DNA of 42,448 nt from Okeania sp. SIO2B3 (GTDB lineage Bacteria; Cyanobacteriota; Cyanobacteriia; Cyanobacteriales; Microcoleaceae): contig NZ_JAAHGH010000065.1 of NCBI RefSeq assembly GCF_010672525.1, positions 1-42,448 on the forward strand. Direction: 5' to 3'. The notes beneath the pieces are model-generated. The model was not told the DNA's origin and did no database searches. It saw nothing but the letters and a program-made list of their open reading frames with translations. The position numbers were made by a program, and so were the translations under genes. Positions 34,783-42,448 of the stretch are shown piece after piece (the stretch's first letter is position 1; each line of letters opens with the position of its first letter).

Positions 34783-36168
34783 ATGACCCCAGAAAATGAC
34801 CAGTTAAATAAATTAGGAATTATTGCTGATTTTTTTCAATTTAACCAGCTCAACACTAACTTTCGCACAGAGACAATAGCAGGAATAACTACCTTTGTGA
34901 CAATGGCATATATTTTAGTAGTAAATCCTGACATATTATCTAAAGCAATTTTTTTGCAGAACTCGGGCGATTTATTTGGAGAATTAGTAATTGCTACAGC
35001 AATATCAGCAGCATTTGCTACTCTAATTATGGGAATATACGGTAATTATCCATTTGCCTTAGCACCAGGCATGGGGTTAAACGCTTATTTTACTTTTTCA
35101 GTAGTGTTGAAGTTAGGAATTTCTTGGCAAATTGCCTTAGCTGCTGTGTTTGTAGAAGGCTTGATTTTTATTGGTTTAACTATTAGTAAAATCCGCAATC
35201 AAATAGTTAATGCTATTCCTGAATCTATTAAACAAGCGACAACAGTTGGTATTGGTTTATTTATTGCTTATATAGCTCTGATAAACACCAAAATTATTGT
35301 CGCTAATGAAACAACAACTACAACTTTAGGGAATCTAAATCAACCAGAAATATTAGTAGCGATCGCTGGAATTATTATTACTTCTGGATTCATAGCTCGC
35401 AGGATTACTGGAGCATTATTATGGGGAATCTTAGCAACTGCCTTACTAAGCTGGATATTAGGAATTGCACCTTTACCTCAAGGAATTGTCAGTTTTCCTG
35501 AATTACCAACACACTTATTTGGTCAAGCATTTATTGGCTTGAAAAGTATAATAAAAACTAACATCTGGGAGCTAATAACTATCATTTTTGTTTTAATATT
35601 TGTAGATTTATTTGACACAGTAGGAACTTTAACAGGATTAGGAATAAAAACAGGTTATTTTAATCAAACAGGAAAATCATTAAACCTAAAAAAAGCATTT
35701 ATGGCAGATGCAATTGGTACAACATTTGGAGCAGTAATGGGTACTTCCACAGTCACAACTTATATTGAATCAGCTTCAGGTATTTCCGAAGGAGGACGCA
35801 GTGGATTCACCGCAGTTATTACAGCAATTTTATTCATTTTATCTATATTTTTTATTCCCTTATTATCAGCAATTCCTTCCTTTGCAACTGCACCAGCATT
35901 ATTAATTGTAGGAGTATTAATGATGGGTAGTGTTCGTAATATTCATTGGGAGGATCCAACAGAATCTATTTCAGCATTTTTAACAATTATAATCATGCCT
36001 TTAAGTTACTCAATTGCTGATGGATTAGCTATGGGTTTAATTATTTATCCTCTTCTCAAAACATTCCAAGGAAAAGTACATGAAACTACTTTTACTATGT
36101 GGCTATTAGCAATCATATTTATATTAAAATTTGTACTTGTTGGAAAAGAATCATTAACTTCTAATTAA
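34783..36168 (+). CDS. NCS2-family purine permease (AzgA/PbuG-like)
   Basis: The 461-residue transporter has about 12-14 membrane segments. AzgA-type features are TITFVTMAYILVVNP-like (TTFVTMAYILVVNP), FALAPGMGLNAYFTFSVV, DLFDTVGTLTGLG and STVTTYIESASGISEGGRSG. Members import adenine, guanine or hypoxanthine with protons. The exact substrate is not visible. A TTG at 34768 is in frame, but ATG 34783 has an AGG seven bases upstream and begins MTPENDQLNKLG, so it is preferred. No purine gene is next to it. Confidence 0.9.
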   Translation: MTPENDQLNKLGIIADFFQFNQLNTNFRTETIAGITTFVTMAYILVVNPDILSKAIFLQNSGDLFGELVIATAISAAFATLIMGIYGNYPFALAPGMGLNAYFTFSVVLKLGISWQIALAAVFVEGLIFIGLTISKIRNQIVNAIPESIKQATTVGIGLFIAYIALINTKIIVANETTTTTLGNLNQPEILVAIAGIIITSGFIARRITGALLWGILATALLSWILGIAPLPQGIVSFPELPTHLFGQAFIGLKSIIKTNIWELITIIFVLIFVDLFDTVGTLTGLGIKTGYFNQTGKSLNLKKAFMADAIGTTFGAVMGTSTVTTYIESASGISEGGRSGFTAVITAILFILSIFFIPLLSAIPSFATAPALLIVGVLMMGSVRNIHWEDPTESISAFLTIIIMPLSYSIADGLAMGLIIYPLLKTFQGKVHETTFTMWLLAIIFILKFVLVGKESLTSN

Positions 36169-36988
36169 GCAAACTTCAGATGATTAATAAAAAAAAATTT
36201 CCCTACCGCGTCAATTCTATCCTTGAAAAAAATCAGGTTGGGGAATGAGACCTTGGTAGTAACTTTTTATTCTTTCTCAATTTCAAAGGTTGCTTTTACT
36301 TTTCCCAAAATTATAGCGCTGTGCGCAGGCAACAGCTCCGGAAGGCAACAGCTCATCTGGGGGAATAAATTGCTGATAATATAAGGCTTTTAGCTATTGG
36401 ACACCTCCTGCAATTTGTAAATATGCCAGCGCACATTGCTATAATAGCTGATAGCTGACGGCTGTTTGCGCAGCATTCCGCAGGAAATGCTTACATAAAT
36501 ACTGAGCCACCCACTGATGTTTGTGGTAATTTTTATAGTAGTTTAACTTAAAGATGAGACGTTTTTTCGTCTGAAACTCCCTCATAGCAAGAAAGCTTTG
36601 TCTCAATCTAAAGTTAAATGACTATATGTGACAAATTAGAGGTGCGGAATCTGAGTTAAAAAGCGATAAATTTGTGTTAATTATTTAGAGTAAATTCACG
36701 GCAATAGCCCCTGCTTTCTCAATACTAGAATAATTAATATTGCTGTTATCCATAATATTATTTATCTTTTTTCTTCTTCCTTACTTTTTTTATTGTAGTG
36801 TGGTCTTATAAGGTTGGAATTAGATACTATCATACAATAATTTATACCTGTTTGTATAAACTTGATTATCAATCTTTCGCTACTTCCTAAACTCAGGAAT
36901 TTACCGAAAAACTTACTTAAACCTCTTGTGGCTATTATGCGACATTTGTTAAACTAAACTTAAGGTCAAAATCACAGCAGAGGAAGAA
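36169..36988. other. Intergenic region before lipA
   Basis: It holds the AGTAACTTTTTATTCTTT block (36250-36298), element E6 copy b (36312-36443) and the inverted AGCTGACGGCTGTTTGCGCA/GCATTCCGCAGGAAATGC unit (36445-36493). The last 450 bp are AT-rich without clear signals. No gene is seen. Confidence 0.55.
36312..36443. repeat. MITE-like element E6, copy b (132 bp, inverted relative to copy a)
   Basis: It starts TATAGCGCTGTGCGCAGGCA and ends GCCAGCGCACATTGCTATA. It matches 24302-24409 in reverse and carries 24 extra bases, including the AACAGCTCATCTGG sub-repeat. Confidence 0.75.
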
Positions 36989-37873
36989 GTGGTAGTTAAG
37001 CCGAACTGGTTACGAGTAAAAGCCCCTCAATGGCAAAGAGTTGGTAATGTCAAGGAAATTTTGCGAGACTTGAATCTCAATACGGTCTGCGAAGAGGCTT
37101 CCTGTCCAAATATCGGTGAGTGTTTTAATGCTGGTACAGCAACTTTCCTAATTATGGGACCTGCTTGCACCCGTGCTTGTCCCTACTGTGATATAGATTT
37201 TGAGAAAAAGCCTCAGCCTTTAGACCCAAATGAACCAGAGCGACTAGCAGAAGCAGTTAAAAGATTAAAGCTCAATCATGTAGTAATTACCTCTGTTAAT
37301 AGAGATGACTTGAAAGATGGGGGCGCTACTCAATTTGCGAAATGTATTTCCCAAGTTAGAGAAACTTCACCTCAAACAAGCATAGAAGTCCTAATACCAG
37401 ACTTGTGTGGTAATTGGCAAGCTCTGGAAATAATTCTTCAAGCAAAACCAGAAGTGCTTAACCATAATACCGAAACAGTTAAACGACTTTATCGGCGAGT
37501 TAGGCCTCAAGGTGACTATCTGCGGACATTAGAACTTTTCAGGCGATCGCGAGAATTTGCCCCAGAAGTATACACAAAATCTGGTATTATGGTAGGTCTG
37601 GGAGAAACTGAAGCAGAAGTCCAAACAGTAATGGAGGACTTACGGAGTGTTGACTGTGACATTTTAACTATTGGACAATACTTGCAACCAAGTCCTAAGC
37701 ACCTACCAGTATCTAATTTTGTTAAACCAGAAAAGTTTGATCGATGGAGAGAAGTGGGCTATTCATTGGGTTTTTTACAAGTTGTTGCTTCCCCCTTGAC
37801 TCGTAGCTCATATCATGCAGAACAGGTAAAAGAATTAATGAAAAATCATCCAAAGGCTAAAAGTCAGAAGTAG
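36989..37873 (+). CDS. lipA: Lipoyl synthase
   Basis: LipA is the radical-SAM enzyme that inserts two sulfurs into protein-bound octanoyl groups to make lipoate. Both Fe-S motifs are present in the 294-residue protein: the auxiliary CX4CX5C (C34, C39, C45) and the radical-SAM CX3CX2C (C60, C64, C67 in CTRACPYC). The RSS ligand motif is at 272-274. Other family blocks are [20 protein letters not shown] and GLGETEAEV. The start is GTG 36989, with GAGG five bases upstream. Cyanobacteria often carry two lipA genes; which one this is cannot be told here. Confidence 0.95.
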   Translation: MVVKPNWLRVKAPQWQRVGNVKEILRDLNLNTVCEEASCPNIGECFNAGTATFLIMGPACTRACPYCDIDFEKKPQPLDPNEPERLAEAVKRLKLNHVVITSVNRDDLKDGGATQFAKCISQVRETSPQTSIEVLIPDLCGNWQALEIILQAKPEVLNHNTETVKRLYRRVRPQGDYLRTLELFRRSREFAPEVYTKSGIMVGLGETEAEVQTVMEDLRSVDCDILTIGQYLQPSPKHLPVSNFVKPEKFDRWREVGYSLGFLQVVASPLTRSSYHAEQVKELMKNHPKAKSQK

Positions 37874-38489
37874 ATTTTAGATTTTGCCTCATTTTTACGA
37901 CTCAGGAAAGCTACGATCGCTTCCAAAGTACATCACCCATCACCCCTGATAGCAAAAATGATCACTGCTAAAATGTGATACCGATCGCCTATTATTGTGT
38001 CTAGACTAACTTAATAGATAGAAATTAATTAGTAACTATATTGATAACGCTACACATAAATTTAGTTATAAGCTCTAAAAAGATTAAGTTGAGTGAATAA
38101 AAAGTGTAACCAGGAAAAAATCACAATAACGATGTATAATAATTTAAACTCAAAAATCCGAAAATTCCCGAAGTGATCGGAAACAACCAGTAATAGTGAT
38201 GAACATTAATATAACTTCTGACTATAGTCACTTTTCTATAGCAGAAGTCTCCCTATACTAAAAATCAAGCCTAGAGAAGTTACCTGGGGCAAAAACACAC
38301 AGGCAAATGAACTCTCAAGGTCATAGCTTATATATCTAAATATAAGCGATCGCCTAAGTTCATTCAGTCTAAGTAGTTAATACCCATCAGGAAACAAAAC
38401 TAGACCAAATGCCAATTTCTCACAGATTAAGGCATTTTATCCATAGACTGTCCACTAAGTACAGCCTTTTGTCACTTGGAGCAACTGAG
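37874..38489. other. Upstream region of sigC
   Basis: No gene is seen. It contains HIP1 sites (one at about 38345) and AT-rich stretches. If the first in-frame ATG (38409) is used instead, the gene would begin 27 codons earlier than annotated. No promoter was assigned. Confidence 0.4.
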
Positions 38490-39749
38490 ATGATCGCTAT
38501 GTCAGCTACTTATCCTTACACTGAAGAATCTGAAGAACAACTGCAAGATGATAATTTGCAGACTAAAATTTCTGAAGAGATAGAGCAAATCACTGATCGA
38601 GCAGAAACCAATCAGCTAGAAATGGAGAATGGAGAAACAGATAATGCTCAGAAAAGTACTAGCCGTGGTACAACTGATTTAGTACGTTTGTATCTCCAAG
38701 AAATTGGTCGAGTTGACTTACTAGAAAGAGATCAAGAAGTCTCTGAAGCTCAAAAAGTCAAACGCTATGTGGAGTTATGGGAGTTACTCAATGAATCAGC
38801 TACAAAAGAAGAAGGCATAATTCAGTGTTATCTTCGATTGATTGAAATTCGCAATCGTCTGGCAGCTCAGTTGGGACATAAGCCATCTTTGGAACGGTGG
38901 GCAAAAGCAGCAGATATACCTGTGGTAGAACTAAAACCAACTCTCGCGGCAGGAAAACTTCGTTGGGCACAATTAGCAGGTTTAAGTGTCAAAGAGCTGG
39001 AGCAAGCTCAAAGTGATGGAATTAAAGCCAAAGACCACATGATTAATGCTAACTTACGTTTAGTAGTGTCAGTAGCGAAAAAGTACCAGAATCGTGGCCT
39101 AGAGCTTTTAGATTTAATCCAAGAAGGAACTTTGGGTTTAGAAAGGGCAGTTGAAAAATTTGACCCAAGACGAGGGTATAGATTCAGCACTTATGCTTAC
39201 TGGTGGATTCGTCAAGGAATTACAAGAGCGATCGCTACTCAAAGTCGTACAATTCGCTTACCCGTTCATATTACTGAAAAGTTAAACAAAATTAAAAAAG
39301 CGCAACGTAAAATTTCTCAAGAAAAAGGACGTATAGCAAAACTTGAGGACATTGCCCAAGAACTAAATATGACACCAGCTCAAGTAAGAGAAGTTTTATT
39401 GAAAGTTCCACGTTCAATTTCTCTTGAAACTAAGGTAGGTAGTGATAAGGATACTGAGCTAGGGGAACTCCTAGAAACTGAAGATGCTTCTCCAGAGGAA
39501 ATGTTGATGCGAGAATCTTTAGTACAAACATTAAAAGGACTACTAGAAGATTTAACTCAAAGAGAAAAGTCTGTAATTTCGATGCGTTATGGTTTAGGAG
39601 ATGGTAATCCTTACTCTTTATCAGAAATTGGTCGTTCTTTAAAATTATCTAGGGAACGAGTCCGTCAAATTGAAGCAAAAGCTCTACAGAAACTGCGCCA
39701 ACCCAAGCGTCGTAGTCAAGTACAGGATTACTTGGAGTCTTTGACTTGA
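38490..39749 (+). CDS. sigC: Group 2 RNA polymerase sigma factor, SigC-like
   Basis: A sigma-70 of the RpoD-related, non-essential group. The predicted protein of 419 residues has region 1.2 DLVRLYLQEIGRVDLL, region 2 NLRLVVSVAKKYQNRGLELL to RFSTYAYWWIRQGITRA (the -10-binding part), region 3 and region 4 SLSEIGRSLKLSRERVRQIE. The phrase ERDQEVSEAQKVKRY and the C-terminus LRQPKRRSQVQDYLESL fit SigC as I recall it from Nostoc. Starts at 38409, 38490 and 38499 are in frame. 38490 has GGAG eight bases upstream and fits the family's N-terminus, while 38409 has no ribosome-binding site. SigC acts in stress and stationary-phase or carbon/nitrogen responses elsewhere. Confidence 0.85.
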   Translation: MIAMSATYPYTEESEEQLQDDNLQTKISEEIEQITDRAETNQLEMENGETDNAQKSTSRGTTDLVRLYLQEIGRVDLLERDQEVSEAQKVKRYVELWELLNESATKEEGIIQCYLRLIEIRNRLAAQLGHKPSLERWAKAADIPVVELKPTLAAGKLRWAQLAGLSVKELEQAQSDGIKAKDHMINANLRLVVSVAKKYQNRGLELLDLIQEGTLGLERAVEKFDPRRGYRFSTYAYWWIRQGITRAIATQSRTIRLPVHITEKLNKIKKAQRKISQEKGRIAKLEDIAQELNMTPAQVREVLLKVPRSISLETKVGSDKDTELGELLETEDASPEEMLMRESLVQTLKGLLEDLTQREKSVISMRYGLGDGNPYSLSEIGRSLKLSRERVRQIEAKALQKLRQPKRRSQVQDYLESLT

Positions 39750-39763
39750 GAAAAGAAGAGATA

Positions 39764-39797
39764 AAAATGTGGCGCTGTCGGTACCTGGCCACATTTT
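39764..39797 (+). terminator. Strong hairpin directly after sigC
   Basis: AAAATGTGGC (39764-39773) and GCCACATTTT (39788-39797) form a perfect 10-bp stem with a 14-base loop, 14 bp after the sigC stop. The right arm ends in four T. It shares AAATGTGGCG with repeat R5, so it may be a terminator made from a repeat. Confidence 0.6.
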
Positions 39798-39907
39798 AGG
39801 ATTTAGGCGCTGCTGATGAGTGGGCATGAATAGATGCTTAAAAGCTATAAACCACATTCATAATTTGGTAGTGGTGCATAGTAATGGTAGAGGGAGATGG
39901 GGAGACC

Positions 39908-39995
39908 TAGTGCCGCTACGCGGGAGTCAAAAGTATTGATTGGTAAGGCTTTTAGGCTATTGTAAATGGTTAGTTATTTCTGCCATCCTGCACTA
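39908..39995. repeat. MITE-like element E5, copy b (88 bp)
   Basis: It runs TAGTGCCGCTACGCGGGAGT to TTTCTGCCATCCTGCACTA, with terminal inverted TAGTGC/GCACTA. It is the reverse complement of the simple parts of 13369-13521 and lacks that copy's nested insertion. Confidence 0.75.
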
Positions 39996-40504
39996 CTGTA
40001 AGTAGGAAAGAAATCGAAATACATCCTCTTTCTTTTCATCGGTAATAACAGTTTACATCATTAGGTAATTTGTCCCAACTCAATTAATACCATTACGGTT
40101 GTAGGACGTAAGCATTTCCTACGGAATGCTGTGCAAACAGCTATTAGCTGTCAGCTCTCAGCAACAAGACTCTCTCCTCAAGGGTAATGTTTAAATTAAC
40201 AACTGATTTTAAGGGCAAGGGAACCAACTTTTGTAGTAAGACAATTAATCAAGCTTTTATCCTAAACTAAAAGCAATAGCTGAAGTCCGCAGTTCCTCCG
40301 GAGGAGGTTAGCTGATAGCTGATGGCTGACGGCTGAATGCTTACTGTAGGACTGCCCATAATCTAGCAAAATCATATAGTCATTCAGCAATGCCAGGATT
40401 TAATATTAAATAGGTTAATGTTTACTAAAAATGATTGATAGAGAGATGGGAAAATGAGCAGATAGCATAATTACTTGTATTTCAAATAAAATTGCTATAT
40501 TACA

Positions 40505-40631
40505 TTACAGCACTTTTGAGGATAGTGAGGTACAGCTATAAGACTATTTATTCCTATATTCGCTGTTGCCAGATGAGCTGTTGCCTAAAGCAATAAAACT
40601 TTGTACCTCATCAACTAGAAAACTGCTGTAA
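40505..40631. repeat. MITE-like element E7 (127 bp)
   Basis: TTACAGCACTTTT (40505-40517) and AAAACTGCTGTAA (40619-40631) are inverted repeats with one mismatch, and TGAGGTAC/GTACCTCA form a second inner pair. The interior GTTGCCAGATGAGCTGTTGC plus CTAAAGCAATAAA is related to element E2 at 11536-11667. Confidence 0.65.
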
Positions 40632-40841
40632 ATTCGTTTGATTTAACATAGAAAAATTCTCGAATTGTTATAACTACTAAATCTTTGTGATTCTCTCTCA
40701 TCCTAACTCCTACCTTCAAAAGATTTTATAACGATGCTACCAGATTTGATATTACTCTCTGGCTCAACTTTCAGCTTTTATCAAATAACTTTAGCATTAT
40801 TGTTTGTATTTCATTTAACTTCACAATATTCTTTACTCTTA

Positions 40842-41966
40842 CTAATTTCTGGCATTTCTTCGTGGCAAACGATATTTCCTCGCATCAACCCAAGCTGCAC
40901 CATAACCAATACGATTAGTATTATAAGCGATCCACATATAACCATCTTCACCCCAGTCAGTACCCCAAGAATTTTTCACTAACCAAGCACGTTTTTGATC
41001 ATCCCAACCAATAATAGTCACAGCATGATTAGGAGTTCCATAGGCATTCTCGTTATAAACTCCACCTTTGTAAGCATGAAACGCATCAGTCATATATACA
41101 GCAGAAACAACCGGACCATGTTTACATAAAGCTTGTTTCATCTGAGACACAGAAGGAATACCACCGTCGTTACGCACATATCCCCAAGTCGCTGCTTTCA
41201 AGGGTGTATTGCGTTGGAAACGACAGACAGCATCTGTTGCTTGATAGCGAAACATTCTTTCTGGTAAGTTCCCTTTGTTAACCATAAAATTAAATACAGG
41301 TCCATACCAACCACCCTTGCAGGTTCCCCCACCACTACAACTAAGAACGTGTTGTTCTGAACCATCTGCTAAACCTCCGACCTGAGAATAAACAAGGTTA
41401 TTGTGATAGAGAGCACTAGACTCAAAAGCAGCGATCGCCGCAAATGCCCAACAACTACCACATTCTCCCTGGTCTCGCACTGGGGTAATAATTCCGGCGT
41501 CGCGCCAGTCAAAGGTAAAAGCATCAGGAGAACAGATAGATTGTTTTTGTCCTGGACTTTCTTCCATGTTGGAGAGTATTTGCCGAGCGCGAAAATTCTG
41601 TTGTGTTGCCAATTCTGCTAAGTTTCCAGGAACTTGAGTTCCGGCAAGTGTATCGATGCTGCGCCATAAGGCAGAACTCGGACCAACTTGAAAACCTCTT
41701 GATTCTGCAAAGTTACGCAGTTGTTGCCAACGTCTATTGAATGCTTCTCGACTCATGGATAGTAGTTGCTCTGAGTTAGGGGTTTTAGTATTTGTCAAGG
41801 GTGAGTTGAGCAACAAAGGAGTTGATGTAGTGGTTGTTGAGTGAGTATTACTGTATAGTTTTTGATTTTGTTTTAAGTTGCGACTGTTAGAAGTGCATCC
41901 TTGAGAGATTATTCCCAATATTAGCCCAATTGTACAAAATTGTAATAACTTTGAATATTTAACCAT
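40842..41966 (-). CDS. Papain-like (C1A) cysteine peptidase, predicted lipoprotein
   Basis: The 374-residue protein starts with a lipoprotein-type signal: a hydrophobic stretch (9-20) and a lipobox-like SQGC ending at C24. A threonine/serine-rich linker (about 42-66) and a propeptide-like helical region (about 70-135) follow. The peptidase domain (about 150-365) has the complete triad: oxyanion Q166, C172 in QGECGSCWAF, H314 in NHAVTIIGWDD and N332 in VKNSWGTDWGEDGY. It should therefore be an active secreted or envelope-anchored thiol protease made as a zymogen. Such enzymes are uncommon in cyanobacteria. The start ATG 41966 has a weak ribosome-binding site. Substrates are unknown. Confidence 0.9.
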   Translation of the reverse strand: MVKYSKLLQFCTIGLILGIISQGCTSNSRNLKQNQKLYSNTHSTTTTSTPLLLNSPLTNTKTPNSEQLLSMSREAFNRRWQQLRNFAESRGFQVGPSSALWRSIDTLAGTQVPGNLAELATQQNFRARQILSNMEESPGQKQSICSPDAFTFDWRDAGIITPVRDQGECGSCWAFAAIAAFESSALYHNNLVYSQVGGLADGSEQHVLSCSGGGTCKGGWYGPVFNFMVNKGNLPERMFRYQATDAVCRFQRNTPLKAATWGYVRNDGGIPSVSQMKQALCKHGPVVSAVYMTDAFHAYKGGVYNENAYGTPNHAVTIIGWDDQKRAWLVKNSWGTDWGEDGYMWIAYNTNRIGYGAAWVDARKYRLPRRNARN

Positions 41967-42448
41967 TACCCATTACATTAATATAGTTATAGTCTTGGTA
42001 GGTAGGTTATGCCCACTATTATTGATATACAATCTTGCAACTATTAATTACGGAACAGTTGTCATACACGATGCTATTGTGTAATATCATGTCCGGATAA
42101 TTAGTGATCAAAAAACTTTCTCCTTCTCCTCTTCTTCCTTGGTCTATTCAAATGAAAACTGCTTTATCAATCCTATCCGTTTTCAAGGAGAGGTAATTGT
42201 TAATTGTTAATGGCTTTGTTGCATGAAAAGGTTTCTTAACATCCATTCCGCAGCTATATCGCTCTGTTTCGCGATTATTGATGTTCTATTGATCTATTGT
42301 CCAATAGTTATTGCTCTGCTGATTACAGCGCTTTTCAGATTGATAAACCACATCGTCATAACGAAAACCTTGTAAGGGCGTTAGCGGAGCTTTGCGTTAG
42401 CAAATGCCATTCGCCCCTACTGTGGTCTACTGAAATGAAAACCGCTGT
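41967..42448. other. Right-edge intergenic DNA with repeats
   Basis: No gene is seen. GGTCTATTCAAATGAAAACT (from 42141) and GGTCTACTGAAATGAAAACC (from 42424) are near-identical direct repeats 283 bp apart. An R1-type end in reverse (AAGGAGAGGTAAT at about 42187) and a GTAAGGGCG/CGCCCCTAC palindrome (about 42372-42420) lie between. A piece of transposase-like sequence on the minus strand near 42200-42290 was considered but is too short. Confidence 0.5.

Larger units (their letters stand above)
39798..40841. other. Intergenic region between sigC and the C1 peptidase
   Basis: Repeat-rich: E5 copy b (39908-39995), the GCATTTCCTACGGAATGCT unit with AGCTGTCAGCT (40110-40157), AGCTGATAGCTGATGGCTGA (about 40310) and element E7 (40505-40631). 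An 82-codon open frame from 40734 crosses the peptidase gene end and is not supported. Confidence 0.55.

Noticed and set aside
40734-40982. 82-codon open frame opposite the C1 peptidase
   Set aside because: Its second half is antisense to the peptidase C-terminus, and the hydrophobic start reflects T-rich DNA.
42200-42300. Transposase C-terminus on the minus strand (EWMLRNLFMQQS)
   Set aside because: Too short and interrupted by a stop just upstream; family could not be named.

Overview
The window looks like chromosome of a filamentous, non-unicellular cyanobacterium of the Trichodesmium/Okeania type. The evidence is thylakoid and cyanobacterium-specific genes (thf1/psb29, ndhS, a cyanobacterial-type hfq, a sigC-like group 2 sigma factor, aerobic hemF), at least a dozen HIP1 octamers (GCGATCGC), AT-rich DNA, only about 60-65% coding density, and intergenic regions packed with short heptamer repeats and small inverted-repeat elements. 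The genus is an inference from these traits; no ribosomal RNA or tRNA gene is present to confirm it.

Layout. 1-2.0 kb: tail of a DUF2470 gene, then an intact stand-alone TnpB element (IS200/IS605 superfamily) with its end hairpins. 2.0-9.4 kb, minus strand: rpsB, tsf, a conserved hypothetical gene, recG and a small zinc-ribbon gene, a translation/DNA-repair cluster. rpsB and tsf are pushed 1.29 kb apart by structured non-coding DNA that looks like a TnpB-element remnant. 10-15 kb, minus strand: a membrane glycosyltransferase, a HAS-barrel-like protein, ndhS and mrp, separated by repeat-rich DNA. 15.4-17 kb, plus strand: hemF and a STAS anti-sigma antagonist. 17-18.8 kb: non-coding, with a terminator-like hairpin and a second TnpB remnant carrying a right-end RNA. 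18.8-21.6 kb: thf1, a ComFB-family gene and an M23 peptidase. 22.1 kb: a decayed CPA2 antiporter fragment. 22.9-24.1 kb: divergent hfq and dapF.

24.1-32.7 kb is an accessory, defence-like region: a PD-(D/E)XK-like protein with a changed active-site residue, then a 1190-residue protein kinase-SF1 helicase fusion, then a wHTH/PLD-nuclease protein. The last two match the architecture of the type I Mokosh anti-phage system (MkoA plus MkoB). Between them lies a 74-bp tandem repeat that encodes three small overlapping reading frames sharing the core WKPLMRKLCAPEN; I know of no description of such genes and regard this as the most novel point in the window.

32.7-42.4 kb: a DMT-family exporter, an AzgA/NCS2 purine permease, lipA, sigC followed by a strong hairpin, and a papain-like (C1) lipoprotein peptidase. 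The gaps hold several families of 90-150 bp elements with terminal inverted repeats, some in two copies within the window and one carrying a nested insertion.
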